In this document: piece after piece, positions 59,925 through 64,000 of the stretch
How positions within the stretch are numbered: the first letter of the stretch is position 1
How the letters are laid out: every line of letters begins with the position of its first letter
Source: DASXUX01 sp036504595
GTDB taxonomy: Bacteria > Planctomycetota > SZUA-567 > H5-PLA8
Assembly (NCBI GenBank): GCA_036504595.1
Contig: DASXUX010000010.1
Span: forward strand, 310,001-374,000
Direction of reading: 5' to 3'
Length of the DNA: 64,000 bases
The notes under the pieces: model-generated
What the model was told of the DNA's origin: nothing
What the model saw: the letters and a program-made list of their open reading frames with translations, nothing else
The model's database searches: none
Made by a program: the position numbers and the translations under genes

Positions 59925-59980
59925 CGGATTACCGGACACCAACTACCAAGTACCATGTACCAATTACCAAGTACCAAACC
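59925..59980 (+). repeat. ACCAAGTACC direct repeats before tsaD
   Basis: Irregular ACCAACTACCAAGTACC / AATTACCAAGTACC units fill the sequence up to ATG 59981. A GTTGTCAGTTGTCAGTTGTT repeat precedes it at 59830-59852. Confidence 0.7.
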
Positions 59981-61024
59981 ATGAGAATTCTGGGCCTTGA
60001 ATCATCCTGTGACGAAACGGCTGCCGCAGTCGTAGAGGACGGCCGGACGATCCTGTCCAGCGTCGTCGCCAGCCAGTTTGACCTGCACCGGCCGTTTGGC
60101 GGAGTTGTCCCCGAACTGGCCGCGAGGGCTCACGCCGAACGCATCACGGCTATCACAGAAGAAGCGTTATCACTGGCCAAGAGCACTCCGGCGGATATCA
60201 GCGCCATCAGTGTCGTGAATCGCCCCGGCCTGGTCGGCGCGCTGCTGGTGGGAATTGCAGCCGCCAAGTCGCTGTGCCTGGCGTGGGACAAACCATTGCT
60301 CGGAATCGACCATATTCTCGGCCACGTCTACGCCTCCGCCTTGGCCGGACTGCAAACCTATCCGCACGTTTCGCTGATCGTCTCCGGCGGCCACACGTGC
60401 CTGTACCGCGTCATCAGCCCGATGGAAATTTCGGTCCTGGGCCAGACCTGCGACGACGCCGCCGGCGAAGCTTTCGACAAAGTGGCGCGCATGCTGGAAC
60501 TCGGCTTCCCTGGCGGCCCGGCCTTGTCCAAACTGGCCGCGACCGTTCCGCCGGAAGGCCGCAACCTGTTCGCGAATGTGCTTAAAGCCGCCAGTGGCGC
60601 AGACGATGGCAACCTGGACTTCAGTTTCTCCGGCCTGAAGACCGCCGTTTATTACCATCTGCGCGGCACGACGCTTGGCCGTGGGCCTTTGCGTGACATC
60701 TCCGATCAGGAGCGCGCCACCGTTGCCGCCAGTTTTCAAGAAGCGGCCTGCGAAGTCATGGTCCGCAAGTGCATGGCTGCTTGCCGCCGCGAAAACATCC
60801 GCACACTGACCATCGGTGGCGGCGTCGCCTGCAATAAACGCTTGCGCGAGATGCTGGCCGAACGCGCCACAGCGGAAAATCCGCCAGTGACCGTCTTCTT
60901 TCCCCCGCCGGTTCTCTGCACCGATAACGCGGCGATGAGTGCGGGGCTCGCGTATCACCGCGCTGCCAGAGGTGAAAGCGACCCGCTCGATTTGGACGCC
61001 GATCCGACGCCGAGAAGAGCATAA
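59981..61024 (+). CDS. tsaD: tRNA N6-adenosine threonylcarbamoyltransferase
   Basis: 347 residues. TsaD transfers the threonylcarbamoyl group to A37 of ANN-decoding tRNAs. ASKHA fold with the metal-binding HILGH (HxxxH), the GLESSCDETAAAVVEDG start, nucleotide-binding SGGHT and DDAAGEAFDKVARML, and the C-terminal IGGGVACNKRLRE loop are all intact. ATG 59981 begins MRILGLESSCDE; earlier codons are repeat-derived. Partners tsaB/tsaE are not in the window. Confidence 0.96.
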   Translation: MRILGLESSCDETAAAVVEDGRTILSSVVASQFDLHRPFGGVVPELAARAHAERITAITEEALSLAKSTPADISAISVVNRPGLVGALLVGIAAAKSLCLAWDKPLLGIDHILGHVYASALAGLQTYPHVSLIVSGGHTCLYRVISPMEISVLGQTCDDAAGEAFDKVARMLELGFPGGPALSKLAATVPPEGRNLFANVLKAASGADDGNLDFSFSGLKTAVYYHLRGTTLGRGPLRDISDQERATVAASFQEAACEVMVRKCMAACRRENIRTLTIGGGVACNKRLREMLAERATAENPPVTVFFPPPVLCTDNAAMSAGLAYHRAARGESDPLDLDADPTPRRA

Positions 61025-61070
61025 ATCAGAGTTCAGAATGCAGAGTTCACGACGTAAAATGCGGGCTTAG

Positions 61071-62471
61071 TTAGCAATCCGCGATGTTCCCCAACACCAT
61101 CGACGGACTCCCGCCCAAATCCACGCCGAGCAGTCCGTCGGGGATTTTTGATCGGGCGTAGGCGAGAAGTTCCAGCACTTGTTCGATATCCGAATGAAAG
61201 GGCGCGCGCGCGTGCTGCGGATGGCAACAAGGATGTGCGGCGGCGCCTTCGATGAACAGTCCATCCAGCGGCGACTGCGCGATCGCGTCACTGATCACCT
61301 TCTTGCAGTGGTCAAACCAGCCGCTCTTCAAACACATCAGCACCCGGCCGTCCCCGTTGTCGGCGCGCGTGTAGATCGGGCCAAGCGACGGCGCAGCCAT
61401 GTGCATCCACTCAGCACCGTAACGGCCGACATCAGGCGAATTGAACGCAAGCTCCTTGATATTGATGGAGCGCACCAGCTTCATGCCGACTTTGTGCGCT
61501 GCATCGAGCACGCGGCGCAGTTCATCGGCGGGCGGACTGATGTCGGAGGGCAGACGCACCACGCTGATGCCGGATTTCGCGAGCCGCGCAAGCTCCTCTC
61601 CAGACGGAAGCGGAGCGCCGAGAACATGGCTTCGTTGCGCCGCACGCGCTTTCATCTGCGGCAAGCCGATCCCAAGCCTCAGGCTAATGCGTCCTTGTAT
61701 CCGCGTGGAGATCTGGCGGAAACTCATGCAGTATGGCGAGATCCGCAGAAGCGTGCCGGCAGGTTCCTGCTCAATCGCAAATTGCCCCAAGCCTGCGTCG
61801 GGCTTGCAGGCGAAATCCCACAGAGCCAGTTCGGAGCACGGAAAAACGTCGATGCCCTCGCCGCCCAAGTCATAACAGCAAAGCTGCAGCGGCGTGAAGC
61901 GTGAAAGAAAGGCCATCGCCGGCACGGAGGCCGGCGCCACCACGGGCGGGTTGATGAGCGGGTACCAGCCGCGGCCACCGAGAAGGTCTGGGCTGCCGGC
62001 TTGCGTCGGGTGAAAGCGCGCGAACGCGCCGCTGAAGCCGGTTCGCAATGGCAGTTCCAGCGCGCAAAGTTCTACAACGTTATCGCAGCCGGAATCCGAC
62101 ATGATGTCGAGCGTGGACCAGACCAGCCCATGGTCGCAGTACTCGGTGCGCCGGCGGAAACCGACGGGCAGCGCTTGGCCTTGCTCATCGCGATACGTGC
62201 CCTCCGCGATGATGGCTGGCGCCGGTCCGCTGTTGTCGATCGACAGCTTCGGCCCGCGCTCGTTCTTTTCGCAGAACAACTTCGCCGGGCCGGACGGCCC
62301 GAGAACACGCAGAGCGCTTCCAGCCGGCTGGCGCAGCAGGTTTCGGCCGGAGCCGCACGTGAACAGGACCGAAGACCACGTGCCGCCGGCTGCGAGCAGA
62401 TGCTCGATCACCTGCGCGCCGGTGCGGACGCGAATGCCTGCGGCGTGTTCCTCAATCTGAATCTCAGACAT
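61071..62471 (-). CDS. Uncharacterised 466-residue protein with a VAPASVPA-type insertion
   Basis: 466 residues from ATG 62471 (MSEIQIEEHA). Not recognised. The N-terminal half is beta-rich (ALPVGFRRRTEYCDHGLVWS, ALELPLRTGFSGAFARF); the C-terminal half, with RVLDAAHKVGMKLVRSINI, AEWMHMAAPSLGPIYTRADN and DGLFIEGAAAHPCCHPQHAR, resembles a TIM-barrel hydrolase such as a glycosidase-like or alpha-amylase-related domain. Residues PVVAPASVPAM, near 61917-61942, are encoded by a GCCGGC-type repeat in frame. Divergent from the HlyD-type gene at 62753 with a 280-base promoter region. Confidence 0.6.
   Translation of the reverse strand: MSEIQIEEHAAGIRVRTGAQVIEHLLAAGGTWSSVLFTCGSGRNLLRQPAGSALRVLGPSGPAKLFCEKNERGPKLSIDNSGPAPAIIAEGTYRDEQGQALPVGFRRRTEYCDHGLVWSTLDIMSDSGCDNVVELCALELPLRTGFSGAFARFHPTQAGSPDLLGGRGWYPLINPPVVAPASVPAMAFLSRFTPLQLCCYDLGGEGIDVFPCSELALWDFACKPDAGLGQFAIEQEPAGTLLRISPYCMSFRQISTRIQGRISLRLGIGLPQMKARAAQRSHVLGAPLPSGEELARLAKSGISVVRLPSDISPPADELRRVLDAAHKVGMKLVRSINIKELAFNSPDVGRYGAEWMHMAAPSLGPIYTRADNGDGRVLMCLKSGWFDHCKKVISDAIAQSPLDGLFIEGAAAHPCCHPQHARAPFHSDIEQVLELLAYARSKIPDGLLGVDLGGSPSMVLGNIADC
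61917..61942. repeat. GCCGGC element inside the 466-residue gene
   Basis: CGCCGGCACGGAGGCCGGCG core, read on the minus strand as VAPASVPA. Single copy; the same core as those at 6681-6726, 13234-13293 and 36764-36817. Confidence 0.8.
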
Positions 62472-62752
62472 ATATAGCCACCGGGTTCGCGCTAAAGCAT
62501 AAGCAAGCCCGCCCTTTTTTCCCTTGCTGAAATCTGAAATCCCGGAATTCGAACACAATTCCCGGCGCCTTTGAGCCTTGGCGGTTCAAAAACGTCCTCG
62601 TGCAAACTGCACGGCCGAGAAATTGCGAAAAACGATATCCAAATGCACATTGCACGTGACTTCGGAGCACCGTTTTCGGTGTATCCTAATGAAGAGCAAA
62701 TGATGTTGTACGGCCGGCGAGACGCCGGCAGTGCATGGGTTGAGGCGCAAGC

Positions 62753-64000
62753 GTGTCCGGTGTCGTGACGCCGAATCGATTTCTGTTGTTCCGACGAAGC
62801 CTGCTCGCAGGCGCGGCATGCTCGTGCCTGATCGCGGTCGCTTTCTACGGCCTTTGGCCAAGACACACAGCGTCGGCCACCAGCGTCGAACCGACGAAGC
62901 CCGGGCAGTGGGTGCCCATCCGCCGCGGCGACTTTGAAGTCCTGTGCCGCGAAGAAGGCGAACTTAAGCCCGTAAAAGTCACCAGCCTCACCTTCCTGCG
63001 CTGGGGCAAAATCAGCTTCCTGATCCCAGAAGGCACGTACGTCAAAAAAGGCGAAAAGGTCGTCGCCATGGAGACCAAGGATTTGGAGGAGGAGGTCTCG
63101 CAGCTCCAGGAAGACGCATCGGCAGCCGAACGAAATCTCGCGCAACTGGAACAAAATCGCGACCTCGAAATCAAGCGCCTCTCCGTCGATATGGCATCTG
63201 TAAAGGACATGGACGCTTTCGCAACGCTCAAAGAGAAGGATCTGATCTCCCGGCCGCTCGATGTCGACAAGGAGCAAGCCACCAGCATGCTCGAAGGCGC
63301 TCGGGCCCGTCTGGCCAATGCCGAAGCCGACCTGGTCGCATACAAGCCGCTGGCGGATATGGGTTTCGGCAGAGGCACCGATTTGGCGGCCAAGGAAGTT
63401 GCCGTCGCAAAGGCGAAGGTCGAACTGCAGCGCGCCGAGATGAAATTCCAGCTCACGATGGCCGGGGCGACGTTCACCTCGGTGGTCACGCCTATTCGGA
63501 GCTACGATCGCGACAAGGCCAAGCTCGGCCGCGAAAGCGCCGCCTTGGACGTGAAACTCAAGCAGATCGAAGTCGAAGACACCACTGATGCCCTGGAAGT
63601 CAAGATTAAGGCCGCTCAGCGCAGCCTCGCGCACACCAAACGCCACATCAGCCGGCACAAAGTCGATCTGGAGCGCAGCGTCCTGATCGCCCCTCACGAA
63701 GGGCTGGTCGTGTACCGCACCAGCGACTTCCGCGGCATGAAGAAACCCGAAATCGGCGAATGGGCCGGCCCGTGGTTCAGCCCGGTCGAGCTTCCAAATT
63801 ACGAGCGCATGAAGGTCCGCACGCAGGTGCCCGAGTCGTTCATCAACCGGATACAGGCGCGGCCCCCAAAGACCGCGGACGGACAGGCCGCCGGAACGGC
63901 GCTCTCGCCCGCGTCAAAAGCGCGCGTGACCATCAAGACCTTGCCCGACAAAGTCTACACCGCTGAAGTGACCTGGATCGATGGCTGGGCGCGCGACCGA
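62753..64000 (+). CDS. HlyD-type efflux adaptor, 3' truncated by the window edge
   Basis: 416 codons without a stop, running off the right edge. GTG 62753 has GAGG seven bases upstream; GTG 62765 is a possible alternative. A membrane helix (LLAGAACSCLIAVAFYGLWP) is followed by a lipoyl half domain (RRGDFEVLCREEGELKPVKV and FLIPEGTYVKKGEKVVAMET), a long coiled coil of Glu/Lys/Ala heptads (about residues 110-310) and LERSVLIAPHEGLVVYRTSD, closing the lipoyl domain. It is distinct from the adaptor at 23558 and begins another export cluster whose other genes lie outside the window. The upstream 62560-62750 stretch has a GGCCGGCGAGACGCCGGC palindrome (62712-62729) and otherwise nothing clear. Confidence 0.8.
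   Translation, partial: MSGVVTPNRFLLFRRSLLAGAACSCLIAVAFYGLWPRHTASATSVEPTKPGQWVPIRRGDFEVLCREEGELKPVKVTSLTFLRWGKISFLIPEGTYVKKGEKVVAMETKDLEEEVSQLQEDASAAERNLAQLEQNRDLEIKRLSVDMASVKDMDAFATLKEKDLISRPLDVDKEQATSMLEGARARLANAEADLVAYKPLADMGFGRGTDLAAKEVAVAKAKVELQRAEMKFQLTMAGATFTSVVTPIRSYDRDKAKLGRESAALDVKLKQIEVEDTTDALEVKIKAAQRSLAHTKRHISRHKVDLERSVLIAPHEGLVVYRTSDFRGMKKPEIGEWAGPWFSPVELPNYERMKVRTQVPESFINRIQARPPKTADGQAAGTALSPASKARVTIKTLPDKVYTAEVTWIDGWARDR

Overview
The window is GC-rich bacterial chromosome (roughly 60% G+C) without tRNA, rRNA, phage or transposase genes. I count 48 protein-coding loci: one is cut by the left edge, one runs off the right edge, and one is interrupted by a stop codon. The gene set points to a Gram-negative, probably Planctomycetota-like (or related PVC / environmental phylum) organism. 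It includes Tat-exported Gfo/Idh/MocA oxidoreductases, a DUF1080 protein, a YncE-like propeller fused to cytochrome c, an anti-sigma factor fused to a PQQ propeller, a giant Ser/Thr kinase, a zinc-ribbon PrsW protein and a full MoxR/Bat cluster. The phylum assignment is inference; no marker gene here settles it.

Layout. 1-10271: central-metabolism and sugar-type oxidoreductases, a HEAT/TPR protein, a CobB-type sirtuin, a PrsW-type membrane protease and glucose-6-phosphate dehydrogenase. 10507-20526 (minus strand): a complete aerotolerance-type operon read moxR, DUF58, lipoprotein, batA, batB-batC fusion, batD, batE. 20860-23372: a polar amino-acid ABC importer (binding lipoprotein, permease, ATPase). 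23558-27466: an HlyD/MacB-type tripartite efflux set, with a four-helix-bundle gene carrying an in-frame amber codon between the adaptor and the ATPase. 27661-35253 (minus): a glycoside hydrolase, a beta-helix protein, an ATLF-like zinc peptidase, two small membrane proteins, and an anti-sigma/PQQ fusion below its ECF sigma factor. 35594-36976: an AraC-like gene heavily colonised by repeats. 37300-40391: cytochrome c propeller and Rid-like gene, overlapping. 40657-42889: a three-gene ArsF/ArsG-like redox membrane operon. 42919-45961: cysteine desulfurase, VapBC and an orphan E1-beta. 46109-49750: two glycosyltransferases and a flippase. 50125-64000: Lrp regulator, peptide deformylase, C45-like hydrolase, histidine phosphatase, giant kinase, S41 protease, TsaD, an unknown 466-residue protein and a second HlyD-type adaptor.

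The most unusual feature is the repeat load. Two families of hairpins keep their architecture and loop/core while the stem sequence changes from copy to copy with complementarity preserved. A GCCGGC-rich palindrome sits in frame inside at least five genes. A set of short, low-complexity repeats (CTGAACCC-, ACAGAGG-, GGTATGGG-, AGCTCTT-type and others) fills most intergenic gaps and has also entered coding sequences such as the cysteine desulfurase and the AraC-like gene.
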